DNA of 64,000 nt, from positions 186,001 to 250,000 of the forward strand of contig NZ_JACIBK010000007.1 of the NCBI RefSeq assembly GCF_014195325.1, given 5' to 3'. Both the position numbers and the translations under genes were made by a program. Positions 55,541 through 64,000 of this stretch are shown one piece after another; position 1 is the stretch's first letter, and every line of letters starts with the position of its first letter. The stretch is from Rhizobium sp. BK650. GTDB lineage: Bacteria > Pseudomonadota > Alphaproteobacteria > Rhizobiales > Rhizobiaceae. Below the pieces are notes generated by a model. It made no database searches. It worked only from the letters and a program-made list of their open reading frames with translations, and was not told where the DNA came from.

Positions 55541-56370
55541 TGAAGCGGGAACTGAAGCTCCGCATCGTTTCAGGCCTGATTCTCGCGACCGTTGTTCTTG
55601 CCGCCACTTGGTATGGGGGCTTCATTTTCCGCATCGTGGCGGCGGCAATCGCGCTTCTGATATATTACGAATGGTCGACGATAACAGGCATCGCGCGAGA
55701 CCCGGTCACGAACGTCCTTGGCTGGGCGGGTGAGGCGCTGGTAGCCCTGCTCGTTCTGGCCGGCGCGTACGAATATGCCTTGGGAATGCTGGTCGCGCTG
55801 ACCGCTCTTGGCATCGCCATGGTTTTCCTGCACCGGGCCAGCCGCTGGTTTGCGCCAGGGCTTTTATATGCCGGCGGCACCGGACTGGCGCTTGCAGCGA
55901 TCCGCGGCGATGAAACCGTTGGCCTCTATGCGATGCTCTTCATCTTTGCCGTGGTCTGGGCGACCGATATTCTCGCCTATTTCGTGGGGCGCGCGATTGG
56001 CGGCCCAAAGCTTGCTCCGCGCATATCGCCCGGCAAGACTTGGTCGGGGGCTGTCGGCGGCGCCATTTCGGCCGTCATCGCCGGAGCCGTCATTGTTCAT
56101 GTTCTCGTTCCGGAAGCCCAGGATCGTGCCGCGGTGATCGCCCTCGTCCTCTCCGTCTTCAGCCAGTCAGGCGATCTTTTCGAAAGCTTCATTAAACGAA
56201 AATTCGGTGTCAAGGACTCCAGCCGTCTCATTCCGGGGCATGGCGGCGTCATGGACCGCGTCGATGGACTGATTTTCGCCTGTTTTTCAGCGTTCTTGCT
56301 TGCTGGCCTCTTTTCGCTGATAAAGGGTGGCGGAGTGACGTCGCTCGGCGCGGCATTGTTCGGCCTGTGA
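55540..56370 (+). CDS. cdsA: phosphatidate cytidylyltransferase
   Basis: 276 residues with about eight membrane segments. It makes CDP-diacylglycerol from phosphatidate and CTP, the branch point of phospholipid synthesis. The family signature is near the C terminus: SFIKRKFGVKDSSRLIPGHG followed by GVMDRVDGL, with the conserved Asp residues. The N-terminal LRIVSGLILATVVLAATWYG is the first segment. It overlaps uppS by one base, so it is translationally coupled. Confidence 0.96.
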   Translation: MKRELKLRIVSGLILATVVLAATWYGGFIFRIVAAAIALLIYYEWSTITGIARDPVTNVLGWAGEALVALLVLAGAYEYALGMLVALTALGIAMVFLHRASRWFAPGLLYAGGTGLALAAIRGDETVGLYAMLFIFAVVWATDILAYFVGRAIGGPKLAPRISPGKTWSGAVGGAISAVIAGAVIVHVLVPEAQDRAAVIALVLSVFSQSGDLFESFIKRKFGVKDSSRLIPGHGGVMDRVDGLIFACFSAFLLAGLFSLIKGGGVTSLGAALFGL

Positions 56371-56398
56371 TCGATACGCCAGATAGAAGAAGGAAGTC

Positions 56399-57532
56399 AT
56401 GGAAGCGGTGACCGGCATATTCGGTTTTTTGACGGGCTACATCGTCCCCTTCGTCATCGTGCTGTCGCTGCTCGTTTTCGCGCATGAAATGGGCCACTAT
56501 CTCGTCGGGCGCTGGAGCGGTATCCGCATCCTTGCCTTTTCCGTCGGCTTTGGACCGGAGATCGCCGGTTTCACCGATCGCCACGGAACCCGCTGGAAGA
56601 TTTCGGCAATCCCGCTGGGCGGCTATGTCCGATTCTTCGGCGACGAAGATGCGTCAAGCAAACCGGATACCGACAAATTGGCGTCGATGACGGAAGAGGA
56701 GCGCGAGCGTTCCTTCGCCGGCGCAAAGTTGTGGAAACGTGCTGCAACCGTCGCGGCCGGTCCGATCGCCAATTTTATCCTGGCGATTGCTATCTTCACT
56801 GTCCTTTTCGCGGTCTATGGCCGCACGGTGTCCGATCCCGTCGTCGCGGAAGTGAAGCCGGATAGTGCCGCTGCGGCAGCCGGCGTGCTCCCGGGCGACC
56901 TGCTCGTCTCCATAGACGGTACAAAGGTCCAGACTTTCGACGACGTGCGTCGTTATGTCAGCATCCGGCCGAACCAGAATATCGTCGTGACCGTCGAGCG
57001 TAACGGCGAAAAGATGGATCTGCCTATGGTGCCGCAGCGCACGGATATCACCGACCAGTTCGGCAACAAGATCGAGATCGGCCTGATTGGTATTGTCACG
57101 AACGAAGAGGTCGGCCACTTCCGTCTGCAGACCTTCACGCCGCTCGAAGCGCTGGGTGAAGGTGTGAACCAGACCTGGCATATTGTGACCGGCACCTTCA
57201 AATATATTGGTAACTTGCTCACTGGATCGATGAAAGCCGACCAGTTGGGCGGTCCGATCCGCGTGGCGCAAGCTTCGGGCCAGATGGCTACGCTTGGAAT
57301 AGGCGCGTTACTTCAGCTTGCGGCGGTTTTGTCGGTTTCGATTGGATTGCTGAATTTGATGCCGGTTCCGGTACTTGATGGCGGCCACCTGATGTTCTAT
57401 GCGGTGGAAGCGGTCAGGGGACGGCCGCTGGGTTCTTCGGCTCAGGAAATTGCGTTTCGCATTGGTCTGGCCATGGTGCTTACATTAATGGTTTTTGCGA
57501 CCTGGAATGACATTAGCGCGCTCATCGGCTAG
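56399..57532 (+). CDS. rseP: site-2 protease RseP/MmpA-type zinc metalloprotease
   Basis: 377 residues. Membrane-embedded zinc site H29-E-M-G-H33 in LLVFAHEMGHYLVGRWSG, one PDZ domain (about 115-200, PDSAAAAAGVLPGDLLVSID), and the third motif MPVPVLDGGHLMFYAVEA near residue 320. Four membrane segments. It cleaves membrane anti-sigma factors or other single-pass proteins within the bilayer; in Caulobacter the homologue MmpA processes PodJ. It lies between cdsA and bamA in the conserved alphaproteobacterial order. Confidence 0.94.
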   Translation: MEAVTGIFGFLTGYIVPFVIVLSLLVFAHEMGHYLVGRWSGIRILAFSVGFGPEIAGFTDRHGTRWKISAIPLGGYVRFFGDEDASSKPDTDKLASMTEEERERSFAGAKLWKRAATVAAGPIANFILAIAIFTVLFAVYGRTVSDPVVAEVKPDSAAAAAGVLPGDLLVSIDGTKVQTFDDVRRYVSIRPNQNIVVTVERNGEKMDLPMVPQRTDITDQFGNKIEIGLIGIVTNEEVGHFRLQTFTPLEALGEGVNQTWHIVTGTFKYIGNLLTGSMKADQLGGPIRVAQASGQMATLGIGALLQLAAVLSVSIGLLNLMPVPVLDGGHLMFYAVEAVRGRPLGSSAQEIAFRIGLAMVLTLMVFATWNDISALIG

Positions 57533-57720
57533 CGCGTAAAAATGAGGGAAAATTACTGTTTATTTACGATGTTTCAAAGCTGTAGTGGCGAATGGGTCAC
57601 GCTTCGAAATGAAGTAAACAGAAATTAACTGGCTCCCTTGCTTGTATGTCAAAAGCGGGTAAAACGACACACGTGGCCGGAATCGGGGCTTCCCGGGACC
57701 GGAGACGAGGGAAAAAGGTA

Positions 57721-60069
57721 ATGGGTGAAATGAAGGCTGGTTCAAGATTTTTGAACGCAGTATCGGCGATTGCGCTGTCTGCTGGTGTTGTTGCTTCTGG
57801 CGCAGGTGCTTTGACTTTCGTTTCGGCTACGGCTGCGGAAGCTGCCGTCATTCAGCGGATAGATGTCCGTGGTGCAAGCCGTGTCGGTGCAGAGGCCGTC
57901 CGTTCGAACCTCACCATTACGCCTGGTAAGAGCTTCTCCAACACTGATATCGATGACTCCGTGAAGCAGCTTTACGGCACCGGGTACTTCTCTGACGTCA
58001 AAATCTCGGTTTCCGGCAGCACCCTTGTAGTCAACGTTCAGGAAGCGCAGCTCGTCAACCAGGTCGTCTTCAACGGCAACCGCAAGGTCAAGGACGACAA
58101 GTTGGCAGCCGTCGTCAAGACGCATGCCGCCGGTCCCTTCAACGATGCGCAGATCCAGGCTGATATCGCAGCGATCAAGGAAGCCTATGCCGCAACCGGG
58201 CGCAGCGAAGTCGAAGTGACGACGCAGGTCGTGCCGCTTGGCGAAGGCCGGGTCAATCTTGCTTTCGTGATCAACGAGGGCGACCGCACCAAGATCGATG
58301 CCATCAATTTCGTCGGCAATCACGCTTATAGCGCCGGCCGTCTCGCGGCTGTCATTCAGACCAAGCGTTCGAACTTCCTCTCGTTCCTGACCCGCAAGGA
58401 TGTCTATAACGAAGACAAGATGCACGCTGACGAAGATGCGCTGCGCCAGTTCTATTACAATCGCGGTTATGCCGACATGCGCATCGTTTCTTCCGATGCT
58501 GCTTTCGATGAAGCCACAAACAAGTACACACTGACCTTCAATATCGAAGAAGGCCCGCGCTACGACTTTGGCCCGGTCAGCGTTCAGTCGACCGTTGAAG
58601 GTGTCGATGCGCAGCAGCTGCAGTCGCTCGTCAAGACCCGCGAAGGGCAGGTCTACAGCGCCAAGGAAGTCCAGAAGTCCATCGAGGCTATTTCGGACCA
58701 GGTTGCTTCCGCCGGTTATCCCTTCGCGCGCGTCACGCCGCGCGGCAACCGCGACCTGAATAACAATACGATCGGCGTCGAATATCTCGTTGATCAGGGC
58801 GAGCGCGCTTACGTCGAGCGTATCGAAATCCGCGGCAACAGCCGCACACGCGATTACGTTATCCGCCGCGAGTTCGATCTCAGCGAAGGCGACGCCTTCA
58901 ATCAGCAGATGATCACCCGCGCAAAGCGCCGTCTCGAAGCGCTCGGCTACTTCTCCTCGGTCAACATCTCGACTCAGCCGGGCAGTTCGCCTGACCGCGT
59001 CGTCATCGTTGTCGACGTACAGGATCAATCGACGGGTTCGTTCGGTATCGGTGCCGGTTACGCTGCAGGCGGCGACGGCCTGCTGCTCGAAGCTTCGATC
59101 GAAGAAAAGAATTTCCTCGGTCGCGGCCAGTATATCCGTATTTCGGCCGGCGGTGGTCAGGAAGGCTCGCGCGCTTACGGTCTTAACTTCACCGAACCTT
59201 ATTTCCTCGGTTATCGCCTCGCTGCCGGTTTCGACATCAATCACTCGGAAACGTCGAGCAACGACAACTATGATTATCAGGAAACCAGCGTGGTCCTGCG
59301 CGTAACGGCGCCGATCACGGAAGATCTGGCGACGACGTTCCGCTATAATTACAAGCAGATGAAGTACGATGCCAGCGGAAGCAATCTGGCTGATTTGTCC
59401 GCTACCTATCAGAACCTGGTTGAGGAAAGCCCGTGGACGCGGTCTTCCGTATCGCAGACGCTGACCTACAATACGCTGGATGACACCGTCCTGCCGCGCG
59501 AAGGTATTTATGCCACCGCAACGCAGGAAATTGCCGGCCTCGGCGGCGACTCTCAGTACTACAAGATCTACGGTAAGGCCCGTTACTACCATCTGCTCGC
59601 TGACGATGCCGACATTATCGGTTCGCTCTCGGCGTCAGCTGGTTATGTCGTCGGCTTCGGCGATCACCTGAACGTCTTCGACCAGTTCACGCTCACCAAT
59701 TCCGATATTCGCGGCTTTGAGAACAAGGGTATCGGCCCGCGCATCACCAATCCGGACGATCCGCTGGGCGGTACGACCTATTTCACTGCGTCTGCTGAAG
59801 CGACGTTCCCGATGCCGGGCTTCCCGCGCGACTTCAACCTGCGCGGCGCCGTCTTCGCAGATGCCGGCACGCTGTTCGGCAATGATGTCGAGCTCCTCGG
59901 TTCGGATACTGCGCAGGGTACGGACGCGCAGCTGCGTGCTTCTGTCGGCCTCGGCCTTATCTGGCAGTCGCCCTTCGGCGCCCTGCGCGTCGACTACGCG
60001 ATCCCGGTTGTGAAGGAAGACTTCGACAAGACCCAGCGCTTCAAGTTTGGCATTAACAACCAATTCTGA
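57721..60069 (+). CDS. bamA: outer membrane protein assembly factor BamA
   Basis: 782 residues from the ATG at 57721; ATG at 57730 is possible, and 25 earlier codons from 57646 are not expected. Signal peptide about 1-38 (cleaved near ATAAEA). Five POTRA domains (about 40-430) begin IQRIDVRGASRVGAEAVRSN, and the last four repeat this beta-alpha-alpha-beta-beta pattern. A 16-strand barrel follows, with the L6 motif region LTNSDIRGFENKGIGPR, ending in GINNQF with the usual aromatic C terminus. It inserts outer-membrane proteins as core of the BAM complex. Confidence 0.97.
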   Translation: MGEMKAGSRFLNAVSAIALSAGVVASGAGALTFVSATAAEAAVIQRIDVRGASRVGAEAVRSNLTITPGKSFSNTDIDDSVKQLYGTGYFSDVKISVSGSTLVVNVQEAQLVNQVVFNGNRKVKDDKLAAVVKTHAAGPFNDAQIQADIAAIKEAYAATGRSEVEVTTQVVPLGEGRVNLAFVINEGDRTKIDAINFVGNHAYSAGRLAAVIQTKRSNFLSFLTRKDVYNEDKMHADEDALRQFYYNRGYADMRIVSSDAAFDEATNKYTLTFNIEEGPRYDFGPVSVQSTVEGVDAQQLQSLVKTREGQVYSAKEVQKSIEAISDQVASAGYPFARVTPRGNRDLNNNTIGVEYLVDQGERAYVERIEIRGNSRTRDYVIRREFDLSEGDAFNQQMITRAKRRLEALGYFSSVNISTQPGSSPDRVVIVVDVQDQSTGSFGIGAGYAAGGDGLLLEASIEEKNFLGRGQYIRISAGGGQEGSRAYGLNFTEPYFLGYRLAAGFDINHSETSSNDNYDYQETSVVLRVTAPITEDLATTFRYNYKQMKYDASGSNLADLSATYQNLVEESPWTRSSVSQTLTYNTLDDTVLPREGIYATATQEIAGLGGDSQYYKIYGKARYYHLLADDADIIGSLSASAGYVVGFGDHLNVFDQFTLTNSDIRGFENKGIGPRITNPDDPLGGTTYFTASAEATFPMPGFPRDFNLRGAVFADAGTLFGNDVELLGSDTAQGTDAQLRASVGLGLIWQSPFGALRVDYAIPVVKEDFDKTQRFKFGINNQF

Positions 60070-60119
60070 TATCGGCAGTCCGGAACTGTAAATTTCAATT
60101 CCGTTCTGGAGTTTTGCCG

Positions 60120-61181
60120 ATGGAGCAAAATGGTTTTTTTCCGCCCCATGAAGGCGTGAAGCTCGTTGAGTTGGCGCAATTTCTTGGGGCGGAACTTGGT
60201 GATTTCGCGCATGCCGATGTCATCATCCGCTCGGTCTCTCCGATAGCCAGGGCAAGGGAGGGGGATATCTGTTATATCCTCTCTCGCCGCAATCGTGATG
60301 AACTGCTGAGCTGCGAAGCTTCGGCCGTGATCTGCGACAAGGCGCTTGCCGAGCTGGTGCCGCCGCATATTCCCGTGGTGATCTCTTCCAATCCGCATGC
60401 CGCCTTTGCTATGGCCGGCGGGTATCTCTATCCCGCTGCTCTTAAGCCAGTGACGTTTTCGTCCGGCGAGACGGAGATCGCGCAGAGCGCCATCATCGAT
60501 CCGACTGCGCGGCTTGAGAAGGGCGTGATCGTCGAGCCGATGGCGATCATCGGCCCGGGCGCTGAGATCGGCGAAGGCACGCGCATCGGCGCTCAGTCGA
60601 TCATCGGTCCCAATGTCAAGATCGGCCGCAACGGCTCGATCGCGACAGGCGTGAGCATCCTCTGTGCGCTCATCGGGAATGGCGTCATCATCCATAATGG
60701 TGTCCGTATCGGCCAGGACGGATTCGGCTATGCGCCAGGTCCGCGTGGCATGATCAAGATCGTGCAGATCGGTCGCGTCATCATCCAGGATAATGTCGAA
60801 ATCGGCGCCAATACAACGATCGATCGTGGCGCTATGGACGATACCGTTATTGGCGAAGGAACCAAGATCGACAACCAGGTCCAGGTCGGCCACAACGTCC
60901 GCATCGGCCGCCATTGCGCTATCGTTTCACAGGTTGGTCTTGCCGGCAGCACGATTGTCGGCGATGGCGTGCAGATCGGTGGTCAGGTTGGCCTGAAAGG
61001 TCATATCACCATTGGCGACGGCGTCCAGATCGCTGCAAAAAGCGGTGTCATGACCGACCTTCCTGCGGGTGGCCGCTATGGCGGAATACCTGCACGTCCT
61101 CTAAATGAATATCTGAAAGAAGTCGCCCAGCTCATGGTAAAATCCGGAGCGCGCGGGAAAAAGGGAGGCAAGAATGACTGA
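60120..61181 (+). CDS. lpxD: UDP-3-O-(3-hydroxyacyl)glucosamine N-acyltransferase
   Basis: 353 residues from the ATG at 60120 (TGGAG upstream). It adds the second 3-hydroxyacyl chain to the lipid A precursor using acyl-ACP. N-terminal uridine-binding domain (EGVKLVELAQFLGAELGDFA) and a left-handed beta helix of hexapeptide repeats; catalytic H258 in NQVQVGHNVRIGRH. Its last 8 bases overlap the fabZ start. The order bamA-lpxD-fabZ-lpxA is conserved. Confidence 0.97.
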   Translation: MEQNGFFPPHEGVKLVELAQFLGAELGDFAHADVIIRSVSPIARAREGDICYILSRRNRDELLSCEASAVICDKALAELVPPHIPVVISSNPHAAFAMAGGYLYPAALKPVTFSSGETEIAQSAIIDPTARLEKGVIVEPMAIIGPGAEIGEGTRIGAQSIIGPNVKIGRNGSIATGVSILCALIGNGVIIHNGVRIGQDGFGYAPGPRGMIKIVQIGRVIIQDNVEIGANTTIDRGAMDDTVIGEGTKIDNQVQVGHNVRIGRHCAIVSQVGLAGSTIVGDGVQIGGQVGLKGHITIGDGVQIAAKSGVMTDLPAGGRYGGIPARPLNEYLKEVAQLMVKSGARGKKGGKND

Positions 61182-61641
61182 GGAAACAGCCAGCGCGCTT
61201 TCTTCGGCGGATATCATGGAGATCATGAAGCTGCTGCCGCATCGCTATCCGTTTCTGATGGTCGACAAGATTGTCGATATCGACGGCGACAACGCCGCTG
61301 TGGGCATCAAGAATGTGACGGTCAACGAGCCGCATTTCACCGGCCATTTCCCGGAGGCGCCGATCATGCCGGGCGTTCTGTTGGTCGAAGGCATGGCGCA
61401 GACGGCGGGTGCGATCTGTGCTAAGAAAGAGGGACAAACCGGCAACCTCGTCTATTTCATGACGATCGACAACGCCCGCTTCCGCAAGCCGGTCGTGCCG
61501 GGCGACCGCGTTGAATTTCACGTGCAGAAAATCAAGCAACGCGGCAATATCTGGAAATTCCATTGCGACGCAAAGGTGGATGGCGCGCTTGTCGCCGAGG
61601 CCGATATCGGCGCGATGATCGTACGTAAGGACAACGCATGA
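61174..61641 (+). CDS. fabZ: 3-hydroxyacyl-ACP dehydratase FabZ
   Basis: 155 residues. It dehydrates 3-hydroxyacyl-ACP in fatty acid elongation and competes with LpxA/LpxD for 3-hydroxyacyl-ACP. Hot-dog fold: LLPHRYPFLMVDKIVDIDGD, catalytic H58 in EPHFTGHFPEAPIMPGVLLV and E72 in VEGMAQ. The start overlaps lpxD and its stop overlaps the lpxA start by 4 bases, so the run is tightly coupled. Confidence 0.97.
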   Translation: MTEETASALSSADIMEIMKLLPHRYPFLMVDKIVDIDGDNAAVGIKNVTVNEPHFTGHFPEAPIMPGVLLVEGMAQTAGAICAKKEGQTGNLVYFMTIDNARFRKPVVPGDRVEFHVQKIKQRGNIWKFHCDAKVDGALVAEADIGAMIVRKDNA

Positions 61642-62456
61642 GCATGATCGCCGAAAGCGCCAGAATTCATCCGATGGCCGTAGTCGAGGACGGCGCGACG
61701 ATCGGTGAAGGCGTGGTCATCGGCCCGTTCTGTCATGTCGGTTCCAAGGTCACGCTTCACGACAATGTCGAGCTGATCAGTCACGTGGTTGTGCTCGGGG
61801 TGACGACCGTTGGCGCCGGTACGCGGATATTTCCATCGGCTGTCATCGGCGGCGACTCCCAGAGCGCTCGTCACAGCGCCGTGGACACCACCCTGATCAT
61901 CGGGCGCAACTGCACGATTCGCGAAGGCGTCACGATGAACACCGGTACTGTCGAACATGGCGGCTCGACAACCGTGGGCGACAACAGCCTGTTCCTCGCC
62001 TATTCGCACGTCGCCCATGATTGCCGAGTCGGCAACCATGTCATCATGTCGAATAACGTCATGCTGGCCGGCCATGTTACAATCGGCGATCACGCGATCA
62101 TCAGTGGCGGTGCGGCCGTGCACCAGTTCACCCGTGTCGGCAAATATGCTTTCGTCGGTGGACTTTCCGCCGTCAGTTACGATGTCATCCCTTACGGCAT
62201 GCTGAACGGCAATCCTGGTATCCTGAGCGGTCTCAACGTCGTCGGCATGACGCGCGCCGGCGTTGATCGCGCTGTTATTCACACGGTTCGCCGCGCCTAT
62301 AAGGCGATCTTCGAGGGGCCCGGTTCAATCCGCGAGAATGCCGCCCAGATTCGCAGCGAATATGCCGATTGCGAACAAGTGATCGAGATCCTCGATTTCA
62401 TCGCAGCTGAGAGCGATCGCGCGCTGTCTTCGCCGAGCCGGGGGCAAAAGGGCTGA
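61638..62456 (+). CDS. lpxA: acyl-ACP--UDP-N-acetylglucosamine O-acyltransferase
   Basis: 272 residues. First step of lipid A synthesis. Left-handed beta helix from the N terminus (ARIHPMAVVEDGATIGEGVV) with catalytic H127 in AYSHVAHDCRVGNH and the C-terminal helical domain (RRAYKAIFEGPGSIRENAAQ). Its chain-length ruler selects the long 3-hydroxy acids used in rhizobial lipid A, though that cannot be read safely here. It overlaps fabZ and is 3 bases upstream of lpxI. Confidence 0.97.
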   Translation: MSMIAESARIHPMAVVEDGATIGEGVVIGPFCHVGSKVTLHDNVELISHVVVLGVTTVGAGTRIFPSAVIGGDSQSARHSAVDTTLIIGRNCTIREGVTMNTGTVEHGGSTTVGDNSLFLAYSHVAHDCRVGNHVIMSNNVMLAGHVTIGDHAIISGGAAVHQFTRVGKYAFVGGLSAVSYDVIPYGMLNGNPGILSGLNVVGMTRAGVDRAVIHTVRRAYKAIFEGPGSIRENAAQIRSEYADCEQVIEILDFIAAESDRALSSPSRGQKG

Positions 62457-62459
62457 TCC

Positions 62460-63341
62460 GTGGCTTCCGCCGGTGACACCACTGAAGGCCGGCTGGCGAT
62501 TATTGCCGGCGGCGGCCTTCTGCCGTCCTATGTCGCCGAGGCTGCGCGTTCGGCCGGAGAAAACCCTGTTATCGTCATCCTGAAGGATGAGGGTGATCGT
62601 CGCTGGGATGGCTTCGATCACGCCACGATCGGCATCGGCGATTTTGCTGCGCTCGACGGGCTTTTCAGGAAATACCGTATTGACCGTGTGGTCATGTCCG
62701 GCAGCGTGCGCCGCCGGCCTGAGTGGCGCGAGGTGCGGCCGACGTTGCGGATCCTCCGCAAGGTTCCCGCTGCCATTCGCACGCTATTGTCCGGCGGCGA
62801 CGACACTGTTCTGCAGATGGTCATCAAGCTGATCGAAGGTGAAGGCCTGCGCGTCGTCGGCGCGCATGAGATCGCCCCCAATCTTCTCGCGACCGTCGGC
62901 CCGCTCGGCGCTGTTTCTCCCAGCGACGACGATAGGCGCGATATCGCGCGCGCTGGCGAAGCGGCCGAGGCACTTGGCCGCCTCGATATCGGGCAGGGCG
63001 CGGTTTCGATTGGCGGACGCATCGTCGCCGTTGAAGGCGTCGAAGGCACAGATGGTATGCTCGACCGGGTGGGGGTCCTGAGGGGGGCAGGCCGGATTTC
63101 GCAGCGCCGGCGCGGCGTGCTCGTCAAGCTTTGCAAGCCGCAGCAGGATATCCGCGCAGACTTGCCGGCGATCGGCGTATCGACCGTGCTCAATGCCAAG
63201 GCCGCCGGCCTTGCCGGCATCGCCATAGAGGCCGGCCGGTCGCTGGTGCTCGATCGCGAGGCATTGATCAAAGCGGCGGACGAGAATGGTTTGTTCGTTT
63301 GCGGCATCGACAAGGGATTGCCGGGATGGGGGCTTCGATGA
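62460..63341 (+). CDS. lpxI: UDP-2,3-diacylglucosamine pyrophosphatase LpxI (DUF1009)
   Basis: 293 residues from the GTG at 62460, just after lpxA. LpxI hydrolyses UDP-2,3-diacylglucosamine to lipid X, replacing LpxH in alphaproteobacteria. Family blocks: LAIIAGGGLLPSYVAEAARS, VVMSGSVRRRPEWREVRPTL, DDTVLQMVIKLIEGEGLRVV, GAHEIAPNLLATVGPLGAVS and GVLVKLCKPQQDIRADLPAI, with GVSTVLNAKAAGLAGIAIEA. The stop overlaps the lpxB start by 4 bases. Confidence 0.94.
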   Translation: MASAGDTTEGRLAIIAGGGLLPSYVAEAARSAGENPVIVILKDEGDRRWDGFDHATIGIGDFAALDGLFRKYRIDRVVMSGSVRRRPEWREVRPTLRILRKVPAAIRTLLSGGDDTVLQMVIKLIEGEGLRVVGAHEIAPNLLATVGPLGAVSPSDDDRRDIARAGEAAEALGRLDIGQGAVSIGGRIVAVEGVEGTDGMLDRVGVLRGAGRISQRRRGVLVKLCKPQQDIRADLPAIGVSTVLNAKAAGLAGIAIEAGRSLVLDREALIKAADENGLFVCGIDKGLPGWGLR

Positions 63342-64000
63342 CTGAGAGACCGCTGAAGATTGCCGTCATTGCCGGCGAAGTCTCCGGCGATCTCTTAGGC
63401 GCTGATCTCATTGCCGGGCTCAAGAGAATCCATCCCGGACCGATAGAGCTGGTCGGTGTCGGCGGCGAGGGTCTGCAAAGTCAAGGATTGAAATCGCTCT
63501 TCGATTTTTCCGAGCTTTCCATCATGGGCATCACGCAGGTGTTGGCAAAGCTGCCGAAGCTTTGGTCGCTCATTCGCCAGACGACGGCCGCGGTCATTGC
63601 GGCAAAGCCGGATATCCTCCTCATCATCGACAGCCCCGATTTTACCCATCGCGTTGCAAAGCGCGTGCGCACGGCACTGCCTGACTTGCCCGTCGTCAAC
63701 TATGTCTGTCCGAGTGTCTGGGCATGGAAGGAATATCGGGCCCAGCGCATGCTCGCTTATGTCGATCATGTGCTGGCGGTGCTCCCGTTTGAGCCCGCAG
63801 CAATGCAGCGCCTCAATGGACCGGCGACCACTTATGTCGGACATCGCCTGATTGCTGATCCAGCGGTTCTGGAGACGCGTCGCCTGCGTGACGGTCGGCA
63901 GCCCGGCAACGGTACGATCCTGCTTCTTCCCGGCTCGCGTTCCTCTGAAATCAAGAAGCTTCTGCCCTATTTCGAGGTTGCAGCCCAGGAACTCGTCGCC
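63338..64000 (+). CDS. lpxB: lipid-A-disaccharide synthase, N-terminal part
   Basis: 221 codons are present and the frame runs off the window end. LpxB joins lipid X and UDP-diacylglucosamine into the lipid A disaccharide. Blocks: LKIAVIAGEVSGDLLGADLI, the catalytic region LLIIDSPDFTHRVAKRV, VVNYVCPSVWAWKEYRAQRM and ILLLPGSRSSEIKKLLPYF. The start ATG overlaps the lpxI stop. No defect is seen in the visible part. Confidence 0.96.
   Translation, partial: MTERPLKIAVIAGEVSGDLLGADLIAGLKRIHPGPIELVGVGGEGLQSQGLKSLFDFSELSIMGITQVLAKLPKLWSLIRQTTAAVIAAKPDILLIIDSPDFTHRVAKRVRTALPDLPVVNYVCPSVWAWKEYRAQRMLAYVDHVLAVLPFEPAAMQRLNGPATTYVGHRLIADPAVLETRRLRDGRQPGNGTILLLPGSRSSEIKKLLPYFEVAAQELVA

Noticed and set aside
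57742..59592. 616-codon frame opposite bamA
   Set aside because: Antisense shadow; bamA is unambiguous.

Overview
The window reads as a chromosomal segment of a fast-growing Rhizobium, probably the R. leguminosarum/R. etli group. This rests on the complete general amino acid permease operon aapJQMP with metC divergently upstream, homologues of the three alphaproteobacterial/mitochondrial complex I accessory subunits (NDUFA12, NDUFS4, NDUFS6), EipB, DUF992 and DUF3126 proteins, a PHB synthase plus phasin, and promoters of the CTTGAC-N17-CTATAT type. Coding is dense and most genes are core housekeeping; no phage, CRISPR array or intact insertion sequence is visible. Layout: 1-2744 carries the end of gatB, two GNAT acetyltransferases, an NDUFA12-like protein and a DUF2155 protein. 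2773-5696 (minus) is aroQ-accB-accC-aat. 6017-8075 is a TctD/TctE-like two-component system that converges on a minus-strand NitT/TauT-type ABC transporter (8175-10995). A ScsC/DsbA-like periplasmic oxidoreductase, an aminotransferase, a LysR/HAD/class II aldolase cassette, an L,D-transpeptidase-like DUF2778 protein and phaC follow to 19323. 19472-24962 has a lipoprotein, an alaC-like aminotransferase, hom, a small membrane protein and recJ. 25133-25586 has three tRNA-Glu genes, each with its own promoter. 25782-29901 has an M15-like lipoprotein, gloA, a double cold-shock protein, a DUF192 protein, tRNA-Pro, an NDUFS4-like protein and tRNA-Arg. The most accessory-looking stretch is 29902-33593, directly downstream of tRNA-Arg: transposon-end-like repeats, a DUF5623-like protein, a DUF992 exported protein, a 57-residue hydrophilic protein behind an EcfG-type promoter, and an exported protein built of 14-residue repeats. 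33662-43840 holds aapJQMP, metC, a FAD monooxygenase, the NDUFS6-like zinc protein, a hydrolase, cysE, a DUF3126 protein and a phasin with a large inverted repeat over its promoter. 44098-50989 holds clpS-clpA, the minus-strand genes ridA, gdpd, a DUF482-type protein and a HIT protein, and eipB. 51400-64000 is the conserved cluster rpsB-tsf-pyrH-frr-uppS-cdsA-rseP-bamA-lpxD-fabZ-lpxA-lpxI-lpxB, cut by the window end in lpxB. Functional links: aat makes N-degrons that ClpS delivers to ClpAP; phaC makes the PHB granule that the phasin coats; AccBC, FabZ, UppS, CdsA, LpxA/B/D/I, RseP and BamA all serve lipid and outer-membrane assembly; three small proteins serve respiratory complex I. I found no convincing wholly new multi-gene system. 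The best candidates for new biology are the 29.9-33.6 kb stretch, the phasin operator, and the perfect intergenic hairpins that punctuate the rpsB-tsf-pyrH and alaC-hom runs.
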